A DNA stretch of 54,296 bases from Desulforamulus aquiferis (GTDB lineage Bacteria; Bacillota; Desulfotomaculia; Desulfotomaculales; Desulfotomaculaceae), in NCBI GenBank assembly GCA_004143605.1, contig AWVY01000008.1:68648-122943 (forward strand). Reading direction: 5' to 3'. The notes below the pieces were generated by a model, which worked only from the letters and a program-made list of their open reading frames with translations, was not told the origin of the DNA and ran no database searches. This document shows positions 31,501 to 41,184 of this stretch, piece by piece. A program made the translations under genes and the position numbers. The first letter of the stretch is position 1, and each line of letters begins with the position of its first letter.

Positions 31501-33106
31501 TGGCGGGTTAGTTACCTGGGCAAAAAGTTGCTTAAAATAGTTATATAGGAGTTGTGGGTTTTCTGATAAAACTGCCAGGGAAGTATCATTACCCATGGCA
31601 CCTACCGGATCAACCCCGTTTTTACCCATAGGCTCAAGAGTCTTTAGCAATTCCTCATGGGTATACCCGAAGGCTTGCTGACGCTGGATTATGTTATCGC
31701 TATCCCCTTTAACCTTTGGAGCATCTGGTAGTTCTTCAAGATTACCCATGTATTCTTGGATCCATTGACGGTAAGGATGCGCCGATGCCATTCCCTGCTT
31801 TAATTCATCATCGGTAACAATTCGTCCGGCTTCGGTGTCCACCAGAAGCATTCTTCCTGGATGCAGCCTCTCTTTATAGGCTACATTTTCAGGCTCAATC
31901 TCCAGCACACCTACTTCCGAGGCAAGGACAATCATGTCATCCTTGGTTACATAGTAGCGGGATGGTCTTAGACCGTTTCTATCAAGGGAAGCCCCAATAA
32001 TCTTGCCATCTGTAAAGGCGATGGCTGCAGGACCATCCCAGGTTCCATCAAGCAGCTGTGATATTCGTAAAAGGCCTTTTCTCATCACTCATACTTTCAT
32101 GATTGGCCCAAGGCTCAGGAATCATCATCATGGCCGCATGGGGTAGTGAGCGTCCTGATAAAAATAGAAACTCCATGCAGTTATCAAACATTGCAGAGTC
32201 GCTGCCCTCTTGATCTATAACAGGCAGCACCTTCTTGATATCGTCACCGAAAAGCTCTGATTGGCACATGGCCTGCCTGGCGTGCATCCAGTTAACATTA
32301 CCCCTGAGGGTATTAATCTCGCCATTGTGAATCAGGTAGCGGTAGGGGTGAGCCCTTTCCCAACTTGGGAAGGTATTGGTGCTGAAACGTGAATGTACGA
32401 GGGCTAAAGCAATTTCTATATCAGAGTCCTTTAAATCCAAGTAAAACTGGTCAAGCTGTTCGGGGGTAAGCATGCCCTTGTAAACAATGGTCCTTGAGGA
32501 CATACTGGCAAAGTACAGGGTTTCTCCATCCATTAGGACAGATCTGCGGATTTCCTTTTTTGCCCTTTTTCTGATTATATATAGCTTACGCTCAAATTCC
32601 TTCTCAGTTAGTTCGGGATTTGAGCCAATAAATAGCTGAGTAATATATGGCTGTGCTGATTTGGCTGAATCACCAATCATTGAGTTATCAACGGGAACCT
32701 CTCTCCAGCCCAGGAGGTTTTGTCCTTCCTCTGCGATAACCTGCTCCAGAATTCCTTTGCAAGCTTCATACTTGGCAGTATCATTAGGAAGGAATAGCAT
32801 GCCTACGCCATATTTCCCAGGGCCAGGCAGGTTAAAGCCCAGCTTAGCACACTCCTTTTCAAAGAAGTTGTGGGGGATTTGCATAAGAATTCCTGCACCG
32901 TCACCGGTGTTTGTCTCGGCACCCTGCCCGCCACGGTGGTCAAGATTAACCAGAATGGTCAGAGCCTTGTGCAAAATTTCGTTGGATTTTACCCCTTTAA
33001 TATTGGCAACAAACCCAATGCCGCAGGCATCACGTTCTAAGCTGGGATCGTACATGCCTTGTTTTGAGGGCAATCCCTTAGGATTTCCTTGAGATATACC
33101 AGTCAT
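28501..33106 (-). CDS. gltB: Glutamate synthase large subunit GltB (frameshifted)
   Basis: Catalytic subunit of GOGAT. After a short propeptide the mature N-terminal Cys is in [10 protein letters not shown] (class II glutaminase). The central and FMN domains include [17 protein letters not shown] and [16 protein letters not shown], with the 3Fe-4S ligands in [15 protein letters not shown]. The C-terminal GXGXG beta-helix shows as [16 protein letters not shown] and [13 protein letters not shown]. Frame breaks lie near 32075, 29160, 29080 and 28785. Reconstructed length about 1535 residues, normal. ATG 33115 is only 2 bases from AGGAGG; ATG 33106 with 11-base spacing is preferred. It forms an operon with gltD. 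Confidence 0.95.
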
Positions 33107-33285
33107 TGGTGTCATGACCTCCTATTTGCAGAATTATACATTTACTACAGGCGGGCAATTGCCTTAACCTGTGAACCTCTAATTAATAGTCAACTAGAAA
33201 ACAAACTTCCTTATTAAAACAATTCCAATATTAACTGCCAATTCCTTAAACAATATAATTTTCCAGAATTTTCTGACACCCAAAA

Positions 33286-33337
33286 GGGACAAAAGGCCCG
33301 GACGAAGGCACTACCCTTAATGTACGCTTGTCCGGGC
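33286..33337 (-). terminator. Terminator after glnA copy 1
   Basis: GCCCGGAC / GTCCGGGC perfect arms followed by CTTTTGT on the minus strand, separating the glnA transcript from gltB. Confidence 0.8.
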
Positions 33338-33371
33338 AAAAACCTTTGACTAGATATAATTTATGCTATTT

Positions 33372-34705
33372 TTAATACTTTGTCAGATATTCTTCCAATT
33401 CCCAGGGACTAACCTGCATACGGTAACGATCCCACTCAATGGACTTGGCTTCCAAATACCGATCAAATATATGTGGGCCTAATGCTTCTTTGATTACTGT
33501 GTTGACCTGAAGTTCCTTTAATGCTTCCTGCAAGTTTTCCGGCAGGCTGGTAATCCCAGCTTCCCGCCTCTCTGCTATAGACATCTCGTAAATGTTTCTA
33601 TCGGTCGGTGGTGGTGGAACCAGCTTTTTCTTTATACCGTCTAGGCCTGCCTTCAGACATACCGCCAGGGCCAGATAAGGATTACAGGATGGATCCGGAC
33701 TCCTCAGCTCAACCCTTGTGGACATTCCCCTTTTAGCGGGAATACGAATCAATGGACTGCGGTTACGGGATGACCAAGCTACATAAACAGGTGCTTCATA
33801 GCCTGATACAAGACGCTTATAAGAGTTTACTGTGGGGTTAATAACGGCGGTGATAGCACCGATATGTTTCATTAACCCAGCAACATAATTCATACTTTCT
33901 TCACTCATACCAATGGGAGCACTGGGATCATAGAAAGCATTTTTCCCTTCATTAGTAATGAGGGATTGGTTGAGGTGCATACCTGAGCCAGCCATACCAA
34001 AGACCGGCTTTGGCATAAATGTGGCATGAAGTCCATGACGCTGTGCAATGGTTCTTACTGCCAGCTTAAAGGTAACAATGTTATCAGCAGCAGCCAATGC
34101 ATCCGAGTATTTAAAGTCAATTTCATGCTGACCAGGAGCTACCTCATGGTGGGAGGCCTCTATCTCAAAACCCATTTGTTCAAGGGTAAGCACCATATCC
34201 CTTCTGGCATCTTCACCCAGATCAATGGGAGTCATGTCAAAGTAACCTGCTTTATCATGGGTATTGGTGGTTGGACGCCCGTTGGCATCCACATGAAACA
34301 GGAAAAACTCAGCCTCTGGGCCGACATTCATGGTATAGCCATCTCGGCAGCCTCAGCAACTGCCCTTCTCAAGGCATAACGTGGGTCACCTATAAAGGGG
34401 GTCCCATCTGGATTATAAATATCACATATTAGACGGGCTACAGCACCTTCTCTAGGTTTCCAGGGAAATACAACAAAGGTATTTGGGTCGGGACGCAGGT
34501 ACATGTCTGATTCTTCAATACGTACAAATCCTTCAATGGAGGAGCCGTCAAACATCATCTCCCCCTCAAGGGCTTTATCCAGTTGCTCTACTGTAATGGC
34601 CACATTCTTCAGGACCCCAAAGATGTCAGTAAACTGGAGACGGATAAATTTTACGTTTAATTCCTTACACATTTGCCTAACATCATTGTTAGTCAGCTTG
34701 GTCAC
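33372..34705 (-). CDS. glnA: Glutamine synthetase type I, copy 1 (one frameshift)
   Basis: ATP-dependent synthesis of glutamine from glutamate and ammonium. Canonical GSI motifs: latch [19 protein letters not shown], metal site [26 protein letters not shown], catalytic [23 protein letters not shown], and [13 protein letters not shown] with the Arg/Glu region. No adenylylation-type 25-residue insert is evident, so it is the Bacillus/Clostridium-like feedback-inhibited class, about 444 residues. Frame break near 34335. Start GTG 34705, ribosome site GAAAGGTG. It has its own leader with two hexaloop hairpins and a terminator and lies 0.3 kb downstream of copy 2. Likely under ANTAR antitermination. 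Confidence 0.95.
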
Positions 34706-34753
34706 AATAACACACCTTTCTGCTTTAACTTACATGATATTATATCACAAATT

Positions 34754-34838
34754 AAAAAAACGCCTACATACAGGCAGCAAAAAAGTGCATACCTCGTGCA
34801 GGCGTCATTGCCTAATTAACTGGCACCCCATTGTGCCA
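34754..34838 (-). promoter_or_regulatory. ANTAR-type antitermination leader of glnA copy 1
   Basis: Read on the minus strand: hairpin 1 TGGCAC-AATGGG-GTGCCA (34838-34821); a 7-base linker; hairpin 2 AGGC-AATGAC-GCCT (34813-34800); then a terminator whose 5' arm ACGCCT (from 34806) shares bases with hairpin 2, pairing with AGGCGT and ending in seven Ts (34760-34754). Both six-base loops have A at position 1 and G at 4, the known ANTAR recognition pattern. Hairpin 2 and the terminator cannot form together. A TATACT -10 candidate lies at 34855-34860, just upstream. Confidence 0.85.
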
Positions 34839-34925
34839 TTTCATCTTCTTATTTAGTATATCAAAAATTCTACAAAAATCCATAGTTGTTCTCTATGAAT
34901 TATGTATACTTTTATAAAAAGCAAC

Positions 34926-34966
34926 AAAAGGCAGACCATACCCCTTCCGGATATAGCCTGCCTTTT
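34926..34966 (-). terminator. Terminator after glnA copy 2
   Basis: AAAAGGCAG / CTGCCTTTT with a 23-base loop and T-rich tail on the minus strand, 25 bases behind the copy 2 stop. No hexaloop hairpins precede it, so it looks unconditional. Confidence 0.75.
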
Positions 34967-34990
34967 ATTTATTTAGCTATTTTTCTACTT

Positions 34991-36336
34991 CTAGTAAACA
35001 GTCAGGTACTTTTTAAGCTCCCAATCATGGACAGTGGTTCTGAACTCATCCCACTCTTCCATTTTACCTTCCACGAAACGACCCAGGATATGATCTCCTA
35101 GTACGGAAGAGATAACAGGGTTGTTTTGCAATTCCACAACTGCCTCTTGGATGCTGGCGGGTAAAGCCACAATACCTTCAGCAGCCCTTGCGGCAGCGTC
35201 CATATGATAAATGTTTTTCTCAGTCTGTACAGGTGGTTCAATCTGGTTCTTGATACCATCAAGACCAGCCTTTAAAGCAGCGGCAATGGCCAGGTATGGG
35301 TTGCAAGCTGGATCTGGGTTGCGCAGTTCAACACGGGTAGACATGCCACGCTTAGCAGGAATACGGATTAAGGAACTGCGGTTCCGCAGGGACCAAGCCA
35401 CATAGCATGGAGCCTCATAGCCGGGAACCAGACGCTTATAAGAGTTTACACTGGAGTTGGTTAGAGCAGCAAAGGAACGAGCGTGCTTGATCAAACCTCC
35501 AATGTAGTATTTTGCAGTTTGGCTCAGTTGATCTGGAGTACTGGGGTCATAGAAAGCATTTTCCCCATCCAGGGTAAAGAGGGACTGGTTCATGTGCATG
35601 CCAGAACCGTTAATACCGAAGATTGGCTTTGGCATAAAGGTTGCGTGCAGACCATGGCGCTGGGCGATGGTACGAACAACAAACTTGAAGGTCATGATTT
35701 TATCGGCAACATCTAAAGCGTCGGAATATTTAAAGTCGATTTCATGCTGTCCAGGAGCTACCTCGTGGTGGGAGGCCTCAATTTCAAAGCCCATTTCCTC
35801 CAGGGTTAGTACCATGAAACGACGGGCGTTTTCACCCATATCAATGGGGGTCATGTCAAAGTAACCAGCTTCATCATGTGTATCAGTGGTAGGTTTACCG
35901 TCTTTATCTAAATGGAAAAGGAAAAATTCGCACTCAGGACCTACATTCATGGTGTAGCCCATTTCTTTTGCTTCTGCCAATACCTTTTTAAGGGCATAAC
36001 GCGGGCTGCTTCGAAGGGAGTGCCATCTGGATTGTAAACATCACAAATCAAACGTGCCACCGCTCCCTCACGGGGTCTCCATGGGAATACCACAAAGGTG
36101 CTGGGGTCTGGACGAAGGTACATGTCAGACTCTTCAATTCTGGTAAAACCGTGGATGGAAGAACCGTCAAACATCATTTCTCCATCGAGGGCCTTTTCTA
36201 ATTGTTCAACAGTAATGGCCACGTTTTTCAGAGCACCAAAAATATCAGTAAACTGTAGGCGAACAAACTTAACTCCCATTTCCCTAGCCTTGTCTAATAC
36301 ATCCTTTTTAATTGCAGCGTCCATAAATTTAGCCAC
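34991..36336 (-). CDS. glnA: Glutamine synthetase type I, copy 2 (one frameshift)
   Basis: Second full GSI, very similar to copy 1 in every motif: [73 protein letters not shown]. About 448 residues. A frame break near 36000 lies in the [11 protein letters not shown] region. GTG 36336 abuts its AGGGAAGG site; ATG 36324 is a possible alternative start. It lies 143 bases downstream of an ANTAR regulator gene with a hexaloop leader in between. Whether both copies are needed, or respond to different nitrogen states, is open. Confidence 0.95.
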
Positions 36337-36373
36337 CTTCCCTTGGTTAATTTGTTGACAACTTTTGTTGTTT

Positions 36374-36457
36374 AAATAAATAAACGCCTTTTATAAAAAG
36401 GAAATTGAGTAATCCCCTAATAAAAGGCGCCATTGCCTCCGGTACATCCTTGTGCCG
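36374..36457 (-). promoter_or_regulatory. ANTAR-type antitermination leader of glnA copy 2
   Basis: Minus strand: hairpin 1 CGGCAC-AAGGAT-GTACCG (36457-36440, one C-A mismatch); hairpin 2 AGGC-AATGGC-GCCT (36438-36425); then terminator arms CGCCTTTTAT / ATAAAAGGCG (36429-36385) with a T-rich tail. Loops again have A1 and G4. The 3' arm of hairpin 2 is part of the terminator 5' arm. It sits between the ANTAR gene stop and the glnA start, so read-through from the regulator gene is gated here too. Confidence 0.85.
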
Positions 36458-36479
36458 CTATTCAATTACCCTAATTTAG

Positions 36480-37063
36480 TTAAACCTGATTAATGTTATA
36501 GGCTAATATTACGGCTTCAGCCACAGCTCGCATGGAAATCCTCTTGTTCATGCTTTGCTTTTGAATTCTTTTAAAGGCTTCCTCTTCGGTAATTCTCATG
36601 CTCTTCATCAAGATACCTTTGGCCTTTTCCACCAGCTTTCTGGTTTCCAAAGTATCCCTTAATTCGCTAACCTGCTTTTCTAATTTGATAATTTCTTGGT
36701 AATTACCTAGGCAAGTTCTACCGCCGGAAGCAAGTGACTCTCGTCAATGGGTTTGAGCATAATGGCAAACACCCTAGCATCCTTGGCCTTCTCAACTAGC
36801 TCTTGCTGCATATAATCTGTGGTTAATATAACAGGGCCAAGCTTATCTTCATATAAGATCTGGGCAAGCTCCAAACCACTCAATCCTGGCAAATTATCTT
36901 GGCAAATCAATAGGTCAGGAAGACGAGTGCGGATTTGTTTGAGTGCACCGGTGCCGTCGGAGGCATCTCCGACTACCAGATAGCCCAACTTGCCCAACAT
37001 GGTCTTTAGATTCTTTCGCCATGTTTCATCTTCATCGACGATGATTATTCGTTGATTAGCCAC
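36480..37063 (-). CDS. ANTAR-domain antiterminator with pseudo-receiver, regulator 1 (one frameshift)
   Basis: Receiver-like domain at residues 1-120, coiled-coil linker, then an RNA-binding ANTAR domain at about 140-190. The open frame stops at 36707; one base restored there continues as QEIIKLEKQVSELRDTLETR, then KLVEKAKGILMKSMRI and EEEAFKRIQKQSMNKRISM, a textbook ANTAR signature. In the receiver, Lys (LKPIDE) and Thr (ILTTDY) are kept, but the phospho-acceptor position in LICQDNLPG is Gln. It is therefore unlikely to be switched by a histidine kinase. It has its own hexaloop leader, implying autoregulation, and sits amid glnA genes carrying the same leaders. Confidence 0.9.
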
Positions 37064-37083
37064 GAAATCCCCCCGAAAACAAC

Positions 37084-37152
37084 AAAAAGCCCAGCCAGGA
37101 CTATAAAGACCTGTCTGGCAACGTTGCCATGATAGGATACAACTTTGTATCC
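37084..37152 (-). promoter_or_regulatory. ANTAR-type leader of the regulator 1 gene (autoregulatory)
   Basis: Minus strand: hairpin 1 GGATAC-AAAGTT-GTATCC (37152-37135), perfect 6-bp stem; hairpin 2 TGGC-AACGTT-GCCA (37129-37116); terminator CCAGACAGG / CCTGGCTGG followed by GCTTTTTGTT (to 37084). Loops have A1 and G4. Hairpin 2's 3' arm GCCA is the base of the terminator stem. Confidence 0.88.
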
Positions 37153-37177
37153 ATTGATATTCAACTTCTATAGCAGT

Positions 37178-37207
37178 ATTATAGTCTAGTCCTTATGCTT
37201 TAGTCAA
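37178..37207 (-). promoter_or_regulatory. Sigma-A type promoter for regulator 1
   Basis: TTGACT (37207-37202), 18-base spacer, TATAAT (37183-37178) on the minus strand. The predicted start lies about 20 bases before hairpin 1 of the leader. Confidence 0.8.
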
Positions 37208-37237
37208 TAGGTTAAAGCAAGTATACAATATTCCAAT

Positions 37238-38814
37238 TTAACCAAGGATTTTCTCTACCTCGTCGGCATCTGCTTCCATAACATATTTAATACCACTAAG
37301 CTGGGCTGCCTCAGGGGTAAGGGCTACTAGATCATCCCGGGTGATGTAATCCAGGCCAAATTTCCTCGCCCCACACATAAATTGACGCAGACCTTGGGAT
37401 AGACGCTCAAAATATGTGTATACGCCAATTGCACCTACAGGCAGATCATTGAAACGGTCGCCCAGCTTATCTTTAAGGACTGCTGTATTAATGAAGATTT
37501 GCTCCAGATTTTCACCATACTTTTTGTACTCAGTGGGAACTTTACCATCTTTAATTAACTGTCCTACATTCTTGCCGACCATTGCTGCAGTCAGAGCGGA
37601 ACGGGCCATGGCAATGGACTTAACATAGGGAGCGCTCATGGCAAAGCCTTTGAACATATGGTCTTCCAGGGTAAAGCCGCCAGCCATAGCCACAGGCGGA
37701 ACATACTCGCCCTTAGCAGCCAGTCTGTCACAGTATTTGGTTAGCAGCGCCTGCAGGTAAACAGTAGGCACACCCCACTCGTTCATCATACGCCAGGGGC
37801 TCATACCAGTTCCACCGCCAGCACCGTCAACGGTTAGAAGGTCAATTTTAGCCAGGGAGGCAAATTTCACTGCCCGGGCTAAGTCAGCAGGACGATAAGC
37901 ACCGGTCTTCAGGAATATATACTTGGCACCTGCTGCACGTAATTCATCAACCCTCTTAACAAAGCCTTCTTCAGAAACCATACCGATACGGGAGTGACGC
38001 TCAAACTCTTTGAAAGCACCGGCCTTATAGGCTTCCTGTACCTTTGGCTCTTCAGGGTTAGGCAGAACGATGTAGCCACGTCCTTTAAGCTCCAGGGCAC
38101 GTTCTAGGCTGCTAAGTTTTACCTCGCCGCCAATGTCCTTGGCACCCTGTCCCCATTTAATTTCAACGGCATCTACGCCAAGCTTTTCCAGGCATATTCT
38201 TGAACACCCAGCTTGGTATCTTCAACGTTTGCCTGCACTGCAATAAAGCCTGCACCCTGGGACCACTCTTGGAAATCTTTGATCCTTCTAGCTAGATTAG
38301 GTGAATGCACAACACGACCATTTTTAATCTCTACGTTGGGGTCCATGGCACAAACGTTTTCACCAATGGCAATACCTGCACCGGAGATAGCACAGCCTGC
38401 AGCCAGGTGATCCCAGTTGTCAGCCGCGACATTGGTGGAACCCATGGCAGCAACAATGATGGGGGTGGTAAGCTTCAGGTCTTTATTTACTCCCAGGTAG
38501 GAGTCTAAATTTACCGCGGGGAAAATAGCCTTATCAGGGTTTGGCTCAATGCCGTGTGCACCAACAGCAGTACCCATAATATTAAAGTGGGAATAATCAA
38601 CAGGATAATCCTTTTGAGAAGCGGAAGTGGTCTTGCCGAAGGGCTGTGGATAAAGTACCTCTTTACCTCTCACGGCAGATTTACCAATTTCACAGAAACC
38701 TGGACAGCCATCCAGGCAGGTGGTGCACATTCCGCTAAATGGACAGTAGCTGTCGGGAGTGCGTAGTTTGGTCAGGGTAGCATTACTGGCATTTGTTCCT
38801 TTACTAAATGTCAT
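37238..38814 (-). CDS. FMN-binding glutamate-synthase-like protein without glutaminase domain (frameshifted)
   Basis: About 525 residues corresponding to the FMN/2-oxoglutarate half of GltB. The N-terminus is Cys-rich (SYCPFSGMCTTCLDGCPGFC), probably an Fe-S site. The barrel has TPIIVAAMGSTNVAADNW, KTGAYRPADLARAVKFAS and TVDGAGGGTGMSPWRM. A break near 38200 hides VDAVEIKWGQGAKDIGGEVK. No class II glutaminase domain is present, so ammonia must come from solution or a partner; the adjacent divergent glutamine synthetase and asnB are candidates. Start ATG 38814 with AGGAGG. Downstream of glnA copy 3 by 57 bases, same transcript. Confidence 0.88.
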
Positions 38815-38870
38815 TGTTTGATGAACCTCCTATTTATTCTTTTAGAGAAGGATAACCTTCTAGTTAATCC

Positions 38871-40172
38871 TTAATAATTGGTCAAATATTTTTCAAACTC
38901 CCAGGGATGAACATAATATTGGAAATCATCCCATTCCTGCTTTTTAATCTCCATATACCTGTTGTAGGTATGGCTTCCCAGTACAGTTTGAATAAACTCA
39001 TCCCCGGCCAAGGCATCCAATGCCTCACCAAGGTTTCTGGGCACCCTGCCGCCGGATATATCTTCATCCATTGACACAGGCAGAGGAAGGTTTTCCTTTA
39101 TACCCTTTAGCCCGGCTTGCATAATCAGGGATAGGGCAAAATAGGGATTGCAGGTAGCATCCGGGCTGCGCAAAACAATCCTGGTATCAATACCACGCAG
39201 GGCAGGAACCCTAAGCATCGAGCTTCTGTTCCCCTCGGACCAACCCTTTAATACCCTCTCAACCTCTGAGTTACCCAATCGTTTATAGGAATTGACCAAT
39301 GGGTTAGTTACTGCGGTAAGCGCACAGGCGTGTTTGGTAAGCCCCGCTATAAAAGATCCCGCCAGTTTACTTAGTCCATAGGGCTGGCCTGGTTCAACAA
39401 GCATGTTATCTCCCAACTGGTTCCAAATGGAAAATACCAAGGCCATACCTGATCCATTTTGACCCGGAAAGGGTTTAGGCATAAAGGAAGCATGCAAGCC
39501 ATGGCGTTGAGCAATAGTCCTTACTACAAATTTAAAGGTTGCTATTTTATCGGCCATACTCAAAGGGTTATCTTCCCTTAGTACAATCTCATGCTGTCCG
39601 GGGGCACTTTCGTGATTACTTGATACTATCTGAAAACCCATTTCCTCTAAGGTAAGAACCATATCACGCCGGGCATTTTCCCCAAGATCTACAGGTGTTA
39701 GGTCACAGATACCGGCATTATCATGGGTTTGTTGAACCGGGCGCCCTGTTGGTCAGTGTTAAATAGAAAGAATTCTATTTCTGCTCCTACCGAGAGATCC
39801 AGCTCGGCTCTAGTTAGTTCGTTTAAAGAATTTTTCAAGTTGCTTCTGGCACAGCCAGGGTAAGCTTTTCCCATCGAGTCTACAACATCGCAAATCAAGC
39901 GAGCTACCGCACCTTCCCTGGGACGCCAAGGAAACACTTCCAGCGTAGTTGGGTCAGGCTTTAAGAAAATATCCCTTTGCCCTGGACCATACTGTCCTTC
40001 AAGGACGGCGCTATCAAAACACACCCTTTCCTTCCAAGGCTCTTTCCAGTTCCTCAACAGTGACGGCGATATTTTTAAAGGAGCCTCCAATATCCGTAAA
40101 CTGCAGCCGAACAAATTTTACATGATATTCTTTGACATGTTCTAAAACTTCTTGAGATGTTAAGGGCCGCAT
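38871..40172 (-). CDS. Divergent glutamine-synthetase-like protein, copy 3 (frameshifted)
   Basis: A GSI-fold protein of about 434 residues with altered active-site elements. The latch normally reading FDGSSIxGF..IxESDM is [37 protein letters not shown] is NHESAPGQHEIVLREDNP; the IPAKRG block is VPALRG. FMPKPFPGQNGSGM and VNSYKRLG are kept. Breaks lie near 40030 and 39690. Start ATG 40172 after GGGGGAGA. It may have lost ammonium use, act on another acceptor, or be a regulatory subunit. Neighbours: ANTAR regulator 2 upstream and the FMN protein downstream. The leader contains one hexaloop hairpin overlapping a terminator. Confidence 0.85.
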
Positions 40173-40189
40173 TAGTCAATCTCCCCCTA

Positions 40190-40252
40190 AAAATAAAGGC
40201 GTCCCAACTAGACCCTTATCATCTAAAGATCCAGTTGGGACGCCTTTGCCCC
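40190..40252 (-). promoter_or_regulatory. ANTAR-type leader of glnA copy 3 (hairpin 2 plus terminator)
   Basis: Minus strand: GGGGC-AAAGGC-GTCCC (40252-40237, one G-U pair) whose loop has A1 and G4. Its 3' arm starts the terminator AAAGGCGTCCCAACT paired with AGTTGGGACGCCTTT, followed by ATTTTT. A canonical first hexaloop hairpin could not be found; only a weak AAGTT/AACTT hairpin precedes. Confidence 0.72.
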
Positions 40253-40277
40253 AAAAGTTATTAACTTGCTAAATATT

Positions 40278-40307
40278 AATATACCCTGTGGCTAAGCTAC
40301 TAGTCAA
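40278..40307 (-). promoter_or_regulatory. Promoter of the copy 3 / FMN protein operon
   Basis: TTGACT (40307-40302), 18-base spacer, TATATT (40283-40278) on the minus strand, placing the start just upstream of the hexaloop hairpin. Confidence 0.7.
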
Positions 40308-40341
40308 TTATTTAAGCATAATAATATTGTATACATCCGGC

Positions 40342-40922
40342 TTAAACATGTGGCTTTAAGGAGACTATCACCTGTTGAGCGACCCTAGCCATGGTGCTGG
40401 CCCGATCCATACTTGTTTTCTGGATAAAACGGTAGGCTGCTTGCTCGCTAAAGCCTTTTTTTTCCATTAATAGATGTTTTGCCTGCTCCACCAGGTTTTT
40501 CTCCTCGAGTCTCATCTTTAGCTTTCTATTCTCTTCTTCCATCTTGGTAATTCTCTTAAAGGTAGCAAGGGCCATCTCAATAGTGGGAATTAAGCTAGCC
40601 TCATCAATAGGTTTTATTAGATATCCCAGCACAGAAGATACCTTAGCCTCCTCAATCAGTTCTCTATGGGTTTGGGAGGTAACCAGAACAACAGGAGCAA
40701 GGCGATTTTCCTCAATAAGCCTGGCAACTTCCAGCCTTTGCAACCCGGCATATCACTCTCCATGATAACCAAATTAGGCTGGTTTTGAAATGCTGCCTGG
40801 AGTGTACCTCTGCCATCCTCTGTTTCAGCCACAACTAAGTAGCCGTGCTGTCTCAGCAAGTCCCTCAGTTTTTTTCTATATTCCAGATCCGGGTCAGCCA
40901 GGAGTACTCGCCTTTCAAACAT
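40342..40922 (-). CDS. ANTAR-domain antiterminator with pseudo-receiver, regulator 2 (one frameshift)
   Basis: Same build as regulator 1, about 193 residues: receiver-like domain, helical linker (MEEENRKLKMRLEEKN) and ANTAR domain (EQAKHLLMEKKGFSEQAAYR, then FIQKTSMDRASTM). The phospho-acceptor position in LVIMESDMPG is Glu, which often mimics the phosphorylated state; Lys (IKPIDE) and Thr/Ser (LVTSQTH) are kept. A break near 40740 follows SDMPGC. Start ATG 40922 with GAGGTG. Unlike regulator 1 it has a short leader without hexaloop hairpins, so it may be made constitutively and act as the primary regulator. Confidence 0.9.
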
Positions 40923-40951
40923 TGAAAACACCTCAAGAATATTACTACTCA

Positions 40952-40979
40952 AATATATTAATTTTACGACCAGTGTCAA
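40952..40979 (-). promoter_or_regulatory. Promoter of regulator 2
   Basis: TTGACA (40979-40974), 16-base spacer, TATATT (40957-40952) on the minus strand, about 25 bases before the ATG. Confidence 0.75.
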
Positions 40980-41103
40980 CAAATGTCCATTACTTTTAAT
41001 TATATAAGGCTTTATACATAAGCTTGCCTCAGGTATAAATTGCCTGGGCCCTTTTATGACATTTTAAGGTTAACAAGCGTAATATATTACTAAAGGAAAA
41101 CAG

Positions 41104-41184
41104 GTCACCTAAAGTGACACCGGGGCAACGACGCCACTTGGTTAAATGTGTTTTACCAGCATTTATCCTGTGGTTTTTATTTTT
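41104..41184 (+). promoter_or_regulatory. Probable ANTAR-type leader of asnB
   Basis: Plus strand: a GTCAC/GTGAC hairpin with a 5-base loop (41104-41118, loop not canonical), then GGC-AACGAC-GCC (41124-41135) with A1 and G4. Its 3' arm opens the terminator GCCAC..GTGG (41133-41173, inner GGTTAAATG / CATTTATCC), followed by TTTTTATTTTT. Weaker than the glnA leaders because hairpin 2 has only 3 firm pairs. Confidence 0.6.

Noticed and set aside
33115..33285. ANTAR leader or regulated promoter before gltB
   Set aside because: A GGCAATTGCC palindrome and a TATAAT near 33135 exist, but spacing to a -35 box and to the ATG is poor, and no hexaloop hairpins with A1/G4 were found.
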